64,000 nt of DNA from Haloarchaeobius amylolyticus (GCF_026616195.1 NZ_JANHDH010000001.1:1054001-1118000); one strand, 5' to 3'. Numbered from the stretch's first letter, positions 24,801 to 33,400 are shown. Numbers and translations are program-made. Notes: generated by a model not told the origin, from the letters alone.

Positions 24801-25119
24801 TCCCGAAGGCCGCCTGGTCCGCGAAGTCGAACCCCAGGGGGGAGGGGTCGACGTAGGTCGTCCCGTTCGCCGCGACGCCGTAGGTCGGCACGCCCGAGGA
24901 GACGTCGACCGTCACCTCGATGCTGCCGTCGGGCGAGGTGACCCGCTGGACCGCCGAATCGTCGCCGGAGGTCACCTGTGCCGCGACCTCCTCGGGGACG
25001 GCCAGCGAGTACGCCGCGACCGCGCCCGCGAGTCCCGTCAGGAACGACCGCCTGCTCCGCCCGTCGCGGTCGTCCGAGGCTGCGTGTCTGTCATGCCCAG
25101 CCGTGTCAGTGTCCCGCAT
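21889..25119 (-). CDS. secreted GH97 glycosidase with inserted CBM and C-terminal ricin-type lectin
   Basis: A 1076-residue Tat-exported enzyme (DGRSRRSFLTGLAGAVAAYS near residues 20-40). Order: GH97 N-terminal beta-sandwich (about 55-330), TIM barrel (about 340-640), a CBM35/6-like domain (about 650-800), the GH97 C-terminal domain (about 812-930) and a beta-trefoil with three QxW repeats (NQQW, NQQW, SQQW; about 945-1076). Glu464 (IHNETAGNVVNYE), Glu543 (HEGIKPTG) and Glu567 (KAQEYDGF) match the inverting alpha-glucosidase branch of GH97 (SusB), so alpha-glucan cleavage is predicted. ATG 25119 is preceded by a palindrome over the TATA region. Likely acquired by transfer. Confidence 0.88.
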   Translation of the reverse strand: MRDTDTAGHDRHAASDDRDGRSRRSFLTGLAGAVAAYSLAVPEEVAAQVTSGDDSAVQRVTSPDGSIEVTVDVSSGVPTYGVAANGTTYVDPSPLGFDFADQAAFGTAVSGSGPEVTVTGNDSGVATETWDPEWGDVASVAEDYGYLTVGLEETASPGRSANLQVRVFDDGFGFRWVFDDEFGDFAITSENTEFNFSEDYTAWWIRNEFVNPRFEQEYRETNLSEVPAGSRTIRPNDNTIRDGAHTPLTMRASDGTYLSVHESNLDDYASMSVAAKSDAGSEQMAVELAPLPDGTKVQASAPHMTPWRTIQIGTSPGDLLESQLVPLLAPERDDSVLPGDGNGGVDTSWITPRKYVGIWWMMIAGNANWEYRTDAAISDDGGDPAKHVHGARTERMQRHMAFASEHGIDSVLVEGWNEGWDTYPGDGTGLEMGVADSYPDFDVPTVTEYGANLSPAVEMTIHNETAGNVVNYEDEVQDNDIFQGYEAQGIRSIKNGYVSDPGLGFEGDGSYATHNQHCQRAVNHHRYVIREAARHRQMLEIHEGIKPTGEMRTYPNVAAREVVKAQEYDGFGELGSDVGRDHHVTLPFTRNLAGPTSYQPGTFDITFNDDSPDRIQTTRAKQLAMYPIYLGGLQMAADRIEAYVDPTVGVDEFVHAAAGELDGMITADTWRDAYGAHYVPVDTNREPEGATVTFTVTDVPSAGTYDVHLRYASDGSDNTQAVVDNGNPEATLVVNGSARQLTPSFTDYWDDWAVHTVSVDLDAGDNTVAVRLGADDVGGFNLNALGISEAGAGSPVPAAFGDVDPARENYDTVPEFDFVENVPGSWDETHVLEAAIGEYLVVAKRSGNEWYLGAMTDDTARELTVSLDFLASTADGWTVTEYADATDSDVDTDPTAVTVSEYDVTSGDAVDVSMGASGGAAMRIVPAGDGVSSVVSGETYVVRNVNSGKVLDVENVSTSDGANVHQWADVGGDNQQWVVTEVEDGYYTLEAVHSGKVLDVENAATADGANVHQWGYVGAANQQWAVTENDDGTFRVVARHSGKALTVADEATTDGANVEQSDYVAADSQQWTFEQL

Positions 25120-25139
25120 ACCAATGGCGATTGGTCGCC

Positions 25140-25163
25140 CACGAATAAGCATTATGATTCGTG
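25140..25163 (-). promoter_or_regulatory. GH97 promoter with palindromic operator over the TATA box
   Basis: Perfect inverted repeat cacgaat (25140-25146) and attcgtg (25157-25163) flank aagcattatg, whose minus-strand sequence cataatgctt with the neighbouring ttattcg is the likely TATA region, 21-44 bases before the ATG. A repressor bound here would block TBP. A smaller palindrome ccaat/attgg lies at 25121-25134. Confidence 0.6.
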
Positions 25164-25479
25164 ATGTAGTCGTTCTTCATACGATGCCCTCCCGTGGTCT
25201 CACGGGGCTCGACCGGTCCCGAACTCCCCCATCGACGCCCCGGCCGGAACGGGCCACGCTACCGTCACCGACCACTGACAGTACCGGGTAACCTCTCGCT
25301 GCCATGGGTACCACCGCGATAACGGGTCCATAGCTATGGCCATCAAGGCTGTAGGCTGGAACGGGACGGCAGGGTCGATACGTAACCGGTCGACCGTGCG
25401 TGTCCCTGGTATCCCACCACTCCCGATCACCGTTCCCTCCCCCCACCGGATTTCGGTGTCGCCACTCGCGACGTGACTC
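25164..25479. other. intergenic stretch without recognised gene
   Basis: Between the GH97 promoter and the secY terminator. Short reading frames occur on the minus strand, but none has convincing start signals or recognisable product. I see no RNA gene or repeat here. Confidence 0.5.
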
Positions 25480-25513
25480 GAAAGAAAAACCGCCGAGCGG
25501 CCGGTGTGGCCGC
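25480..25513 (-). terminator. terminator of the S10-spc-secY cluster
   Basis: On the minus strand, just after the secY stop, the hairpin gcggcc-acacc-ggccgc (25497-25513) is followed by gctcggcgg and a T5-C-T3 run (25481-25489). The position at the end of 25 co-directional genes supports a terminator. Confidence 0.65.
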
Positions 25514-25530
25514 GAGGGTACCAGTGCCGG

Positions 25531-27000
25531 CTAGTTGCCGAACATCTGGCGCATCATCGGATGCATCTCCATGAGCTGCTCCTCGGCGATCTCCTCGTAC
25601 AGTTTGTACGTGATGGAGACCGTCAGCAGCAGCCCGGTCCCGGTGACGCCACCGACGGTGCCGAGCATGTTCGCCAGCACCGCCAGCAGCCCGACCAGGG
25701 CACCACCGATGACGGTGACCTGCGGGATGTACCGCTCCATCACCTTCTCGATGACGCCGACGTTCTGGCGGAAGCCGGGGATCTGCATCCCGGAGTTCTG
25801 GATCTGCTTCGCGGTGGCCTTCGGGCCCATGTCGGTCGTCTCGACCCAGAAGATCGCGAACACCGCACCGCCCGCGATCATGAACGTCAGGTCGACGCCG
25901 ACCCGGAGGAGCACCTGCCAGATCTCCATGCTGGCCGCCTGCCCGGTCCCCCACCACATCCAGTCACCGGGCGACTGGATGGGCGCGAGGTAGTAGAACA
26001 GGCCACCGGTGGCCTGTCCACCACTGTACTGGGCTGCCCAGCCCGGGAGGCCGACCGTGCTGTTCAGGCCGCGCCCCAGGAACTGGATGTTCGCCTGCAG
26101 GGCGCGGACCAGGATCATCGGCAGGACGCTCGCGTAGATGAGCTTCACGGGGAAGCGACCGCGTGCGCCCTTGACCCTGGCGTGGCTGAGCGGGATCTCG
26201 ACCCGCACGGACTCGGCGTAGACGACGATGGTGAAGATGAGTATCGTCGTCGCGAGGGCGATGAGCTGGCCCTCCGGCCCGAGCAGCCGCGCGAAGCCGT
26301 CCGCCGTCAGGACGTTGAAGTCGACGTTGCCGGCGACGATGGCGAACCATCGGCCGAACATGTCGAAGAAGCCGGTGACGAGGCTCTGGCTCACGCCTGC
26401 CACGATGAACAGGCCGATACCGGAGCCGACGCCCCACTTGCTGACGATCTCGTCCATGAAGAGGACGAGGACGCCGCCGACGAGGATCTGCGCGAAGATG
26501 AGCAACTGGACGGCGAGTCCGGCGTTCGCCTGTCCGACGATGCCGGCCATCGTCGTCGCCGCCGCCTGCTCGACCGGCAGGATGGCGTTCGAGAGGAACA
26601 CCATCGGGAGGCCGGTCAGGCAGATCATCACCAGCACCAGCAGCTTCTGGAGGCCCTGGTAGAGCACCTGGTCACGCGGATCGTTGGTGTCGAGTCCGAG
26701 CAGGTTCGCACCGCCGAGCAGTTGCAGGACGATGCTCGCCGTGACGATCGGACCGATACCGAGGTGCAGTATCGAGCGATTCGCGCCCGCCAGTATCGAG
26801 CGGAACTGGCCGAACGCGTCGCCGCCTCCTCCCGCACCGACCGGGACCGTCCCGAAGACGGTCACGGTGGTGAGGAAGAAGTACAGCACCAGCACGCCAC
26901 CCGTCCAGCCAAGCTTACGCTTGAACGGGACGTGGCCTTCTGGTCGCTGCACTGCGGGCATCCGCGTCAGGACCGGTTCGGCAGCCTCCTTCCATCCCAT
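25531..27000 (-). CDS. secY: preprotein translocase subunit SecY
   Basis: The 489-residue central channel of the Sec translocon with ten spans. Recognisable parts include RMPAVQRPEGHVPFKRKLGWTGG at the N-terminus, the plug and lateral-gate helices, the cytoplasmic loop ESVRVEIPLSHARVKGARGRFPVKLIY and the C-terminal YEEIAEEQLMEMHPMM. It is the last gene of the ribosomal cluster, 3 bases after rpl15, which is its standard archaeal position. Confidence 0.97.
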   Translation of the reverse strand: MGWKEAAEPVLTRMPAVQRPEGHVPFKRKLGWTGGVLVLYFFLTTVTVFGTVPVGAGGGGDAFGQFRSILAGANRSILHLGIGPIVTASIVLQLLGGANLLGLDTNDPRDQVLYQGLQKLLVLVMICLTGLPMVFLSNAILPVEQAAATTMAGIVGQANAGLAVQLLIFAQILVGGVLVLFMDEIVSKWGVGSGIGLFIVAGVSQSLVTGFFDMFGRWFAIVAGNVDFNVLTADGFARLLGPEGQLIALATTILIFTIVVYAESVRVEIPLSHARVKGARGRFPVKLIYASVLPMILVRALQANIQFLGRGLNSTVGLPGWAAQYSGGQATGGLFYYLAPIQSPGDWMWWGTGQAASMEIWQVLLRVGVDLTFMIAGGAVFAIFWVETTDMGPKATAKQIQNSGMQIPGFRQNVGVIEKVMERYIPQVTVIGGALVGLLAVLANMLGTVGGVTGTGLLLTVSITYKLYEEIAEEQLMEMHPMMRQMFGN

Positions 27001-27003
27001 GGC

Positions 27004-27495
27004 TTATTCCTCGTCGGATGCGTCGTCTTGAGTGTCTTCCGGTTCGGGCTCCTCGGCGCGGTCGGTCAGGACGGCCTCGCCGCCGGCCTCCTCGATGAGG
27101 CCGCGGGCGCCAGCCGTGAACGCGTCCGCGTGGACTTCGAGCTCGTTGCGCACCTGGCCGCCACCGAGGACCTTCACGACGTCGGCCTCGTGACCGTCCT
27201 CGACGACGTCGCGAGCGTCGACGACGTAGCTGTCGCCGTTCTCCTCTGCGACGCCATCGGCGACGTACAGGGCGATGTCCTCGTCCAGTTTCTGGACGTT
27301 GATCTCGAGGACCTCGTCCTGGACGTCCTGCGGGCGCTTGAACCCGTGCTTGCCGAGCGGTTCGTAGTTGTGGAACTCGTGCTTGTCACGGCCAGCACGA
27401 CCGCGGCCACCACGGTGACCGGCACCACGTCGGTTCTTGTGGGTGCCGCCGCCGTGTGTGCGCGAGCCGCGCTGGCGTCGTTTCTTGCTCGTCAT
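27004..27495 (-). CDS. rpl15: 50S ribosomal protein L15 (uL15)
   Basis: A 163-residue large-subunit protein. The basic Gly/Arg-rich N-terminus (RGSRTHGGGTHKNRRGAGHRG) threads into 23S rRNA; the C-terminal tail (EEPEPEDTQDDASDEE) is acidic as in halophiles. ATG 27495 starts the conserved MTSKKRRQRG; the longer open frame upstream overlaps rpl30 and is not used. Confidence 0.96.
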   Translation of the reverse strand: MTSKKRRQRGSRTHGGGTHKNRRGAGHRGGRGRAGRDKHEFHNYEPLGKHGFKRPQDVQDEVLEINVQKLDEDIALYVADGVAEENGDSYVVDARDVVEDGHEADVVKVLGGGQVRNELEVHADAFTAGARGLIEEAGGEAVLTDRAEEPEPEDTQDDASDEE

Positions 27496-27497
27496 GG

Positions 27498-27962
27498 TTA
27501 TCGCATTGCCTTGAGGAGCTTGTCGATCTCCTCGGTCGTGTGCTTGCCGAGCTCGCCACCCTCCTTGGTCGGGTGCTTGATGCCGTCGTGCCCCTTCCGC
27601 GGCGGGTGCAGGCGCAGCACCGGGGAGAGACCCTGCTCGCGCAGCGTCGTCTCCTCGGCCAGCAGCGCCTCGGCGAGACTGGCGATGTCGTCGTACTCTG
27701 TGTTCTCGGCGAGCCACTCGTCGTCCACGTCGGCGTCGCCCTCGAGGGGCTCGGCGCGCTTGGCCAGCACGGTCTCGAGGACCGCCTGGCTCGGCTCGCC
27801 CATCGCGACGTAGTCGTTCACCTTCGTGAGCATCCCACGGTAGGTGGGCTCCTCGGGAACGAGGGTGGCGTGGTTGACACGGTGGATGTTGAGCATCTTC
27901 AGCGTGTCGTGGATGTCGCCGGACATGTCGACCTCACCGCGGAGCTGGACGACTGCCTGCAT
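27498..27962 (-). CDS. rpl30: 50S ribosomal protein L30 (uL30)
   Basis: A 154-residue protein of the archaeal/eukaryotic long L30/L7 form: QAVVQLRGEVDMSGDIHDTLKMLNIHRVNHATLVPEE and the C-terminal KEGGELGKHTTEEIDKLLKAM. It overlaps rps5 by one base and is followed by rpl15 after 2 bases. Confidence 0.96.
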   Translation of the reverse strand: MQAVVQLRGEVDMSGDIHDTLKMLNIHRVNHATLVPEEPTYRGMLTKVNDYVAMGEPSQAVLETVLAKRAEPLEGDADVDDEWLAENTEYDDIASLAEALLAEETTLREQGLSPVLRLHPPRKGHDGIKHPTKEGGELGKHTTEEIDKLLKAMR

Positions 27963-28612
27963 TATTCGGCCACCTCCTCGGGCTCGTTCTGCGTGCGGGC
28001 ACGGCGCGACTGCGACGCGTTCTCCAGGGCGTTGAACGTCGCCTTGGCGAAGTTGACCGTCGTGCGCGTGTTCCCGTAGCTCTTGGTCCAGGCGTCCTCG
28101 ATGCCGGCGAGTTCCAGCACCTTGCGGACCGTGTCACTGGCCGCCAGACCCAGCCCGAGCGGGGCGGGGATGAGCTCGACCTCGACGGACCCGGCCTTGC
28201 CGGACGTCCGGTGGGTGAGCGAGTGCGGCTTCGTGGAACGGTCCTCCCACGAACCGGAGCCGCGGGGGACGTCGATGATGTTCAGTTTCGCGATGCTGAT
28301 GGCCTTCTGGATGGCAGCCCCGACCTGGTCGTCACGGCCTTCGGCGTACCCGACGTACCCGTCGCGGTTGCCGATGGCGACGACGCAGCGGAACTTCACA
28401 CGGCGGCCAGAGTCGGTCATGCGCTGGACCATGTTGATGTCCAGCACCTCGTCGTCCAGTCCGGGAAGGAGCTGGTCGACGACCTCGGGCTCCTTCAGCG
28501 GGAGACCCGAGTTGAGGGCGGCTTCCATCGAATCGATGTCGCCCTCCTGTACCTTCTTGCCGAGTCGTGTGACGGGCTCCCAGCCGTCGTTGTAGCTGTT
28601 GTTTCGACTCAT
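27962..28612 (-). CDS. rps5: 30S ribosomal protein S5 (uS5)
   Basis: A 216-residue decoding-site protein. The N-terminal dsRNA-binding-like domain has [28 protein letters not shown] and the C-terminal domain has [29 protein letters not shown]. Standard archaeal length and position between rpl18 and rpl30. Confidence 0.97.
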   Translation of the reverse strand: MSRNNSYNDGWEPVTRLGKKVQEGDIDSMEAALNSGLPLKEPEVVDQLLPGLDDEVLDINMVQRMTDSGRRVKFRCVVAIGNRDGYVGYAEGRDDQVGAAIQKAISIAKLNIIDVPRGSGSWEDRSTKPHSLTHRTSGKAGSVEVELIPAPLGLGLAASDTVRKVLELAGIEDAWTKSYGNTRTTVNFAKATFNALENASQSRRARTQNEPEEVAE

Positions 28613-28615
28613 CGG

Positions 28616-29167
28616 TTAGAGCTCCATGAGGGTCTCGCGCACGTCGTCGAAGTGCGCGGGGAGGTCTGTTGCGTCGAAGTCGCCGCTGTACAGCGGCTCG
28701 TCGAGTTGCTCTGCGTACTCCGCGATGTGCTCGCCGCGGTTACGCGGCCAGTCAGCCAGCACGGCATCGTTGTGCGGGATCTCGAGACCGGCGTCGATAG
28801 CGCCCTCCTGGACGGCGAACACCTTCGAACCGGGCGTCGCCGTGTTGAGGCCGATGTCGAGCACGGCTTCTTCGAGACCTGCGTCGATGGCGCGCTTGCC
28901 CGCGAGGAGTCCGGTCAGGTACGCCGCCGGAAGGTTCCCCGTGGGAGCCTCCCAGCCGTACTCTGCCAGGTCCTCGGAGTGCGCACTCGCGAGTGTGTTG
29001 TCGCCGTCAGGGCCGGGGGTGACCAGCTGCGCCGTCATGTGCTTGTTGCTCTTGCGAGCAACGAGCCGGGGTTTCCCGGATTTCAGCAGGCGCAACCTCT
29101 GATGGTAGTCGGTCCGGACCTCGCGGCGACGCCGCATCGGAACCTTGTATCGTGGTCCTGTCGCCAT
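28616..29167 (-). CDS. rpl18: 50S ribosomal protein L18 (uL18)
   Basis: A 183-residue 5S-rRNA-binding protein. MATGPRYKVPMRRRREVRTDYHQRLRLLKSGKPRLVARKSN-type start and the AYLTGLLAGKRAIDAGLEEAVLDIGLNT core are clear. Its start codon directly follows the rpl19e stop with no spacer. Confidence 0.97.
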   Translation of the reverse strand: MATGPRYKVPMRRRREVRTDYHQRLRLLKSGKPRLVARKSNKHMTAQLVTPGPDGDNTLASAHSEDLAEYGWEAPTGNLPAAYLTGLLAGKRAIDAGLEEAVLDIGLNTATPGSKVFAVQEGAIDAGLEIPHNDAVLADWPRNRGEHIAEYAEQLDEPLYSGDFDATDLPAHFDDVRETLMEL

Positions 29168-29617
29168 TTATTCGTCACCGTAGTTGTTGTCGATGTAGTT
29201 CAGCAGGTACTGGACGCTGCGGAACTCCCCGCCACGGGCCTTGTTGTAGAGTTCACGGTACTGCGTACGCGTGATCTCCCCGTTGCCGCGGAGTTCGTTG
29301 AGCTTCTTTCGCTGCGCGCGAATCCGCTGTTGCCACTCCTTCTTGGAGTCGGAGCGCCCGCCTTTCTTGCCCTTGCGCTTGCCCGGGCCCTTCTGGTGGC
29401 CGTAGGCACGCTTGGCCTTGCGCTCGCGGGAGCGCCCCTTGGAGTTGCCTTTCTTCTCTTCCGCTCGGATCGAGCCCTCGTCGACGAGCTCGCGGATGTC
29501 CTCCCGGGTGATCGCTTCCGCGATGTCACCCTGGGACTCGGGGTCGAACCAGACGCGGTTCTTCCCGCAGTCGAGGACGTCCGCGGCCAGTCGCTTCTGG
29601 GCGGACAGATCAGTCAT
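29168..29617 (-). CDS. rpl19e: 50S ribosomal protein L19e (eL19)
   Basis: A 149-residue archaeal/eukaryotic protein: [26 protein letters not shown], a long basic helix region ([29 protein letters not shown]) and a C-terminal helix. It overlaps the end of rpl32e by 8 bases. Confidence 0.97.
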   Translation of the reverse strand: MTDLSAQKRLAADVLDCGKNRVWFDPESQGDIAEAITREDIRELVDEGSIRAEEKKGNSKGRSRERKAKRAYGHQKGPGKRKGKKGGRSDSKKEWQQRIRAQRKKLNELRGNGEITRTQYRELYNKARGGEFRSVQYLLNYIDNNYGDE

Positions 29618-30323
29618 CCTGTTCCACCTCGACTTCCACGTATGTCGGGTTCAGCACCCGGATCTCCTCGTCCTCTGCCTGTTCCTCGATGCGCTCGCGC
29701 TTGCGAGCGCCGACGGTCGAGGCGATGCGCACGGCCTGGGTGTCGCCGTCGACGCCCTCGAGGTCGTCCGTGTTGTGGACACGGACCTCCTCGAAGCCCG
29801 ACGGGTGCTTGCCGCGAACCTCGGTCGGCGTGCGGTAGCCGGCCTCGACCTTCGGGCCCTTGCCCTTGATGCCACGGCGCTGCTTGGACAGGCCGCCGCG
29901 GGGCTTGCGCCACGAGGTCGGGGTGCGCTTCTTCTTGTGGTAGTCCTGGCGGTTGAACTGCGGCTTGCCGTCCTTGCGACGCTTCTGGAGCAGGCGCTCC
30001 GTCTCGTCGTCGAGTTCGGGCGTCTTGTCGGCCAGCCCGCGGGGCTGCAGTTCGGTCTCGACGTCCTCGGCCTCCTCGGCCTCGGCCTCGTCTTCCTCGT
30101 CGCCTTCGATCTCTGCTTCGGTCTCCTCGGTGACTTCGAGGTCGCCGACGTCGGCCTTGATACGCGCAGCGAGCGCGTTCCCGATGCCTTCGACCTCTGC
30201 GAGGTCGGACTGGGAGGCCTTCTTGATGTCTTCGACGGTCTCGAAGCCGGCGTCGCGAAGGGCTTCCGCCTTCGTCTCGCCGACGCCGCTGATGTCTTCG
30301 AGTTCCTGGGGTTCGTCTGCCAT
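29610..30323 (-). CDS. rpl32e: 50S ribosomal protein L32e with N-terminal helix-hairpin-helix extension (eL32)
   Basis: A 237-residue protein. The eL32 core begins about residue 110 ([34 protein letters not shown]). It is preceded by a helix-hairpin-helix domain ([19 protein letters not shown]... [13 protein letters not shown], residues 7-56) and a Glu-rich linker (about 57-95). This extension is known from haloarchaea and roughly doubles the protein relative to other archaea; the HhH may add nucleic-acid contacts. Confidence 0.95.
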   Translation of the reverse strand: MADEPQELEDISGVGETKAEALRDAGFETVEDIKKASQSDLAEVEGIGNALAARIKADVGDLEVTEETEAEIEGDEEDEAEAEEAEDVETELQPRGLADKTPELDDETERLLQKRRKDGKPQFNRQDYHKKKRTPTSWRKPRGGLSKQRRGIKGKGPKVEAGYRTPTEVRGKHPSGFEEVRVHNTDDLEGVDGDTQAVRIASTVGARKRERIEEQAEDEEIRVLNPTYVEVEVEQDD

Positions 30324-30326
30324 GCG

Positions 30327-30860
30327 TTAGGCACCTCCCTTGCGAGGCTTCTGCGTGATGTACACGCCGTCCTGGAAGACACGCGTGTCCTTGCCGCTGA
30401 CGCGTGTCAGCTGCTCGATGTCGGCGGCGGTCTGCCCGACGTCCTCCTTGCTGGGGCCGCTCAGGGTCAGCTCCTCGCCGTCCACCTGGACCTGCGTGTC
30501 GCCGTGGATGTTCGTTCGTCGCGGTGCGCGCTCACCGAGGAAGTTCTCGATGACGACCTCGCTGCCCTCGACGTTCACCTGCATCGGGAAGTGAGAGTAG
30601 AAGACTTCCATCTCGTACTCCCATCCCTCGGTGACGCCGTGGAACATGTTCGTGACGTGGCTCTCGAAGGTCCCGACGGTCGAGTTCGTCTTCGCGTTCT
30701 CGACCTCGGACTCGATGACCACCTGGTCGTCCTCGACGCTCACGGTGATGTCGGGGTACCAGAGGCGTCGTGTGACCGACCCCTCGGGACCCTCGACGGT
30801 GAGATCGAGATGGTCCACCTCGGCGCTTACTTCGTCCGGAATGTCCAGTTCTACTCGCAT
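30327..30860 (-). CDS. rpl6: 50S ribosomal protein L6 (uL6)
   Basis: A 177-residue protein with two L6 folds: VELDIPDEVSAEVDHLDLTVEGPEGSVTR in the first and the conserved QVDGEELTLSGPSKEDVGQTAADIEQ in the second, ending DTRVFQDGVYITQKPRKGG. Located between rps8 and rpl32e, gaps of 3-4 bases. Confidence 0.97.
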   Translation of the reverse strand: MRVELDIPDEVSAEVDHLDLTVEGPEGSVTRRLWYPDITVSVEDDQVVIESEVENAKTNSTVGTFESHVTNMFHGVTEGWEYEMEVFYSHFPMQVNVEGSEVVIENFLGERAPRRTNIHGDTQVQVDGEELTLSGPSKEDVGQTAADIEQLTRVSGKDTRVFQDGVYITQKPRKGGA

Positions 30861-30864
30861 TGTT

Positions 30865-31257
30865 CTAGTAGACGTATGCGATCACCTGGCCGCCAACGCC
30901 CTGCTCGCGTGCTTCGTAGTGGCTCATGACGCCCTGACTGGTCGTCACGATGAGCGCACCGTAGTCACGCGCGGGGAGGTATCGCTTCTCCCACTTCTCG
31001 TACTCGTCTGCCGCGACGGAGTAACGAGGCTTGACGGGGCCGCATTCGTTGATCGCGCCTTTCAGTTCGACCTCGAACCGACCGGACTTGCCGTCGTCGA
31101 CGTACTCGAAGCCGTCGATGTACCCGTGGTCGTAGAAGACCTCGAGGACGGAGCCGATCTGGTTCGAAGCGGGCTTTACCGTGTGTGTGAGATGCCCGAC
31201 ACTCTCGGCGTTGTTCACACCGGAGAGCGCGTTGCTGAATGGGTCGTTCGCTGTCAT
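30865..31257 (-). CDS. rps8: 30S ribosomal protein S8 (uS8)
   Basis: A 130-residue central-domain 16S-rRNA binder: NDPFSNALSGVNNAESVGHLTHTVKPASNQIGSVLEV and the C-terminal ALIVTTSQGVMSHYEAREQGVGGQVIAYVY, where the S-T-S/QG(V/I) signature is seen. Three bases after rps14. Confidence 0.97.
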   Translation of the reverse strand: MTANDPFSNALSGVNNAESVGHLTHTVKPASNQIGSVLEVFYDHGYIDGFEYVDDGKSGRFEVELKGAINECGPVKPRYSVAADEYEKWEKRYLPARDYGALIVTTSQGVMSHYEAREQGVGGQVIAYVY

Positions 31258-31260
31258 GGA

Positions 31261-31437
31261 TTATCGGTACTTTTTGAAGCCCATCTCACGGGCGATCTCC
31301 CGGAAGCACTGCCGACACAGCCAGATGTCGTACTTGCCAACGAGGCCCTGCTTGCGGCCACAGCGCTGGCACTCCTCGTACTGGCCGGTGCGTTTGGCAG
31401 CCTGCTCACCGGTCTCTTCTTGTTCGCTTTCACTCAT
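31261..31437 (-). CDS. rps14: 30S ribosomal protein S14, zinc form (uS14)
   Basis: A 58-residue protein. Four zinc ligands Cys23, Cys26, Cys41 and Cys44 are visible in ECQRCG and WLCRQC, followed by the conserved [14 protein letters not shown]. The ATG at 31437 lies inside the end of rpl5 (8-base overlap) and the stop is 3 bases before rps8. It is too short for many gene finders but unambiguous. Confidence 0.96.
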   Translation of the reverse strand: MSESEQEETGEQAAKRTGQYEECQRCGRKQGLVGKYDIWLCRQCFREIAREMGFKKYR

Positions 31438-31954
31438 CTGTGTTCACCTCGACGTCGAACTCGGATTCGAGGAACGCGATGGCGTCCTCGGGGGTGAGGC
31501 GATGGCCCGACGGGATCTGCCGCGAGCGCTTGTCACGCTTCGTCACGCGGTAGCCCGGGCGGACGAGGTTGACCGTCACGTCCAGCCCGAAGATACCGAC
31601 GTTCGGGTCGTACTCCTGGGACGGGAACTCGGTGTGCTCTTCGACACCGAAACTGAAGTTCCCGGTCTGGTCGAACTGCGTCGCGGAGATCTCCGCGAGG
31701 GGCAGCGCCGTCTCGAGGAACTCGACCGCGTCGTCGCCGCGAAGGGTGACCTTCGCGCCGATGGGGTCGCCCTGGCGGATGCCGAAGTCCGGGAGGGTCT
31801 CCTTCGCCTGCGTGCGAACGGACTCCTGCCCGGTGACCTCCTCGAGGATGCCTTCAGCGTTCTGGAGTGCGCGGCCACCTTCGCCGACGCCCATGTGGAC
31901 GACGACCTTCTCGATGGTGGGTGTGCGCATCTCGTGCATCTCGGCCTCGCTCAT
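31430..31954 (-). CDS. rpl5: 50S ribosomal protein L5 (uL5)
   Basis: A 174-residue 5S-rRNA-binding protein: [35 protein letters not shown] start and [31 protein letters not shown] core. It overlaps rps4e upstream by 4 bases and rps14 downstream by 8 bases. Confidence 0.97.
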   Translation of the reverse strand: MSEAEMHEMRTPTIEKVVVHMGVGEGGRALQNAEGILEEVTGQESVRTQAKETLPDFGIRQGDPIGAKVTLRGDDAVEFLETALPLAEISATQFDQTGNFSFGVEEHTEFPSQEYDPNVGIFGLDVTVNLVRPGYRVTKRDKRSRQIPSGHRLTPEDAIAFLESEFDVEVNTDE

Positions 31955-32652
31955 TCGTCATCACCCGTGAAGTTCTCGTCGATGACGACGACGTACTCCT
32001 CGATGGTCTCGAACGAGCCGTCGTCCTGCTCGACGACGACGGTGTTGTTCCCGGAGCCCATCGTCACCTGGATCTCGGAGATCTCGCCGACCTCGCCCGC
32101 GTGACTGCCCTTGACGGCGGTCACGAGCGCGCCTTCCTCGTACGGGAAGTGGGCGACGATCTCGTTGGTCTCGTTGTCGATGACGACGGAGTCCTTCGTG
32201 CTGTACTCGCTGGCGTCCGCGAGCTGCAGGTTCTGACCGTCGTGGAGCGAGACCTGCGTCTCGCCACCGGTGACCTGCTGCTTGTCGACGATCTTGCCGA
32301 GCTTCGAGTCCGCCGCGTCCTCGTCGATGGGCGAGAGGGCCAGTCGGCCGCCCTCGTCCGGGAAGACGCGGTAGTACTCGTCACGCTCGGTGAACGCGAC
32401 GATGTCGAACATGCCGATGGGGCGCTGTTCGTCGGAGACCGCCTTGCCGTTGACCAGGACGGTGCCCTGGTTGAGGGCGTAGCGGGCCTCCTTCTTCGAG
32501 TCGACGTAACCGAGGACGTCGCGGAGCAGGATGACCAGCGGGACACCCTCCTCGCCGTGCGGGCCGGCGTCGGCCTTCACGGTGAACGTCTCGGTCTTAC
32601 GCTCGACGGGCCAGGACTTCGGAACGGAGAGTCGCTTCTGGTGCTTCGTCAT
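31951..32652 (-). CDS. rps4e: 30S ribosomal protein S4e (eS4)
   Basis: A 233-residue archaeal/eukaryotic protein. [19 protein letters not shown] start, an S4-like RNA-binding segment ([30 protein letters not shown]) and a C-terminal KOW-like segment ([17 protein letters not shown]). The 4-base overlaps with rpl24 and rpl5 point to coupled translation. Confidence 0.97.
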   Translation of the reverse strand: MTKHQKRLSVPKSWPVERKTETFTVKADAGPHGEEGVPLVILLRDVLGYVDSKKEARYALNQGTVLVNGKAVSDEQRPIGMFDIVAFTERDEYYRVFPDEGGRLALSPIDEDAADSKLGKIVDKQQVTGGETQVSLHDGQNLQLADASEYSTKDSVVIDNETNEIVAHFPYEEGALVTAVKGSHAGEVGEISEIQVTMGSGNNTVVVEQDDGSFETIEEYVVVIDENFTGDDE

Positions 32653-33005
32653 TCTGCATCACCTTCCAGACGCGCCTGCCGACGCTCGTCGTCGAGGTCG
32701 ACCTCCGTGATGCGGACGTTCGAGGGCTCCAGACGGCGGGGAACCTCCTCGCCGTCGGCCTTCTCGAGCGTGACGCCCTCGACCGAGATGGTCGTGGACT
32801 TGAGGTCGACGTCGAGGACTTCGCCCTCTTCGCCGGCGAAGTCGCCGCGCATGACCTCGACCGTGTCGCCCTCGTTGACGCGGGCGCGACGACGGCCGTA
32901 CTCCTCACGGAGGTCCTCGGACAGCGTCGAGCGGACCTGCTTCTGCTTCTTGTGCAGGGGGGCGCGTGCTGCCTGGTTGCGCTGTTTGCGTGGTTGTCGT
33001 GTCAT
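32649..33005 (-). CDS. rpl24: 50S ribosomal protein L24 (uL24)
   Basis: A 118-residue protein with the KOW motif near residue 48 ([25 protein letters not shown]) after a basic N-terminus ([23 protein letters not shown]). An assembly-initiator protein of the large subunit. It overlaps rpl14 by 4 bases. Confidence 0.97.
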   Translation of the reverse strand: MTRQPRKQRNQAARAPLHKKQKQVRSTLSEDLREEYGRRRARVNEGDTVEVMRGDFAGEEGEVLDVDLKSTTISVEGVTLEKADGEEVPRRLEPSNVRITEVDLDDERRQARLEGDAE

Positions 33006-33400
33006 ACTATCATCGTAGCCGTGGATGCGATGCTTCCGAATCGCTCTGCCACTTCACGCGCGATGGGGCCCTTGATCTCCGAGCCCTGCGGTTCCTCGTT
33101 CTCGTTGATGAGGACGGCCGCGTTGTCTTCGAACTTCACGCGCGTTCCGTCGGGACGACGGATCGGCTTGCGCTGCCGGATGATGACGGCTTCCTTGACC
33201 TGGCGACGCTCTTCGGGCGTCCCCTTGGTCACGGAGACGGTCACCTTGTCACCGATACCCCCCTTGGGGTGTCGGTTCTTGGTTCCGTGGTAGCCGGCGA
33301 TGGAGATGATCTTCACCTCACGCGCGCCGGTGTTGTCGGAACACGTCAGCAGCGAGCCCTTCTCGAGGCCCTGGGTGACGTCGGCTTTGAGGGCCTCCAT
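33002..33400 (-). CDS. rpl14: 50S ribosomal protein L14 (uL14)
   Basis: A 132-residue protein: [34 protein letters not shown] and the C-terminal [40 protein letters not shown] one codon upstream could serve, but ATG 33400 gives the family start; its A is shared with the rps17 stop. Confidence 0.97.
   Translation of the reverse strand: MEALKADVTQGLEKGSLLTCSDNTGAREVKIISIAGYHGTKNRHPKGGIGDKVTVSVTKGTPEERRQVKEAVIIRQRKPIRRPDGTRVKFEDNAAVLINENEEPQGSEIKGPIAREVAERFGSIASTATMIV

Noticed and set aside
25504-27813. A 769-codon plus-strand frame opposite secY and rpl15
   Set aside because: Antisense of the ribosomal cluster; composition is that of a shadow frame.
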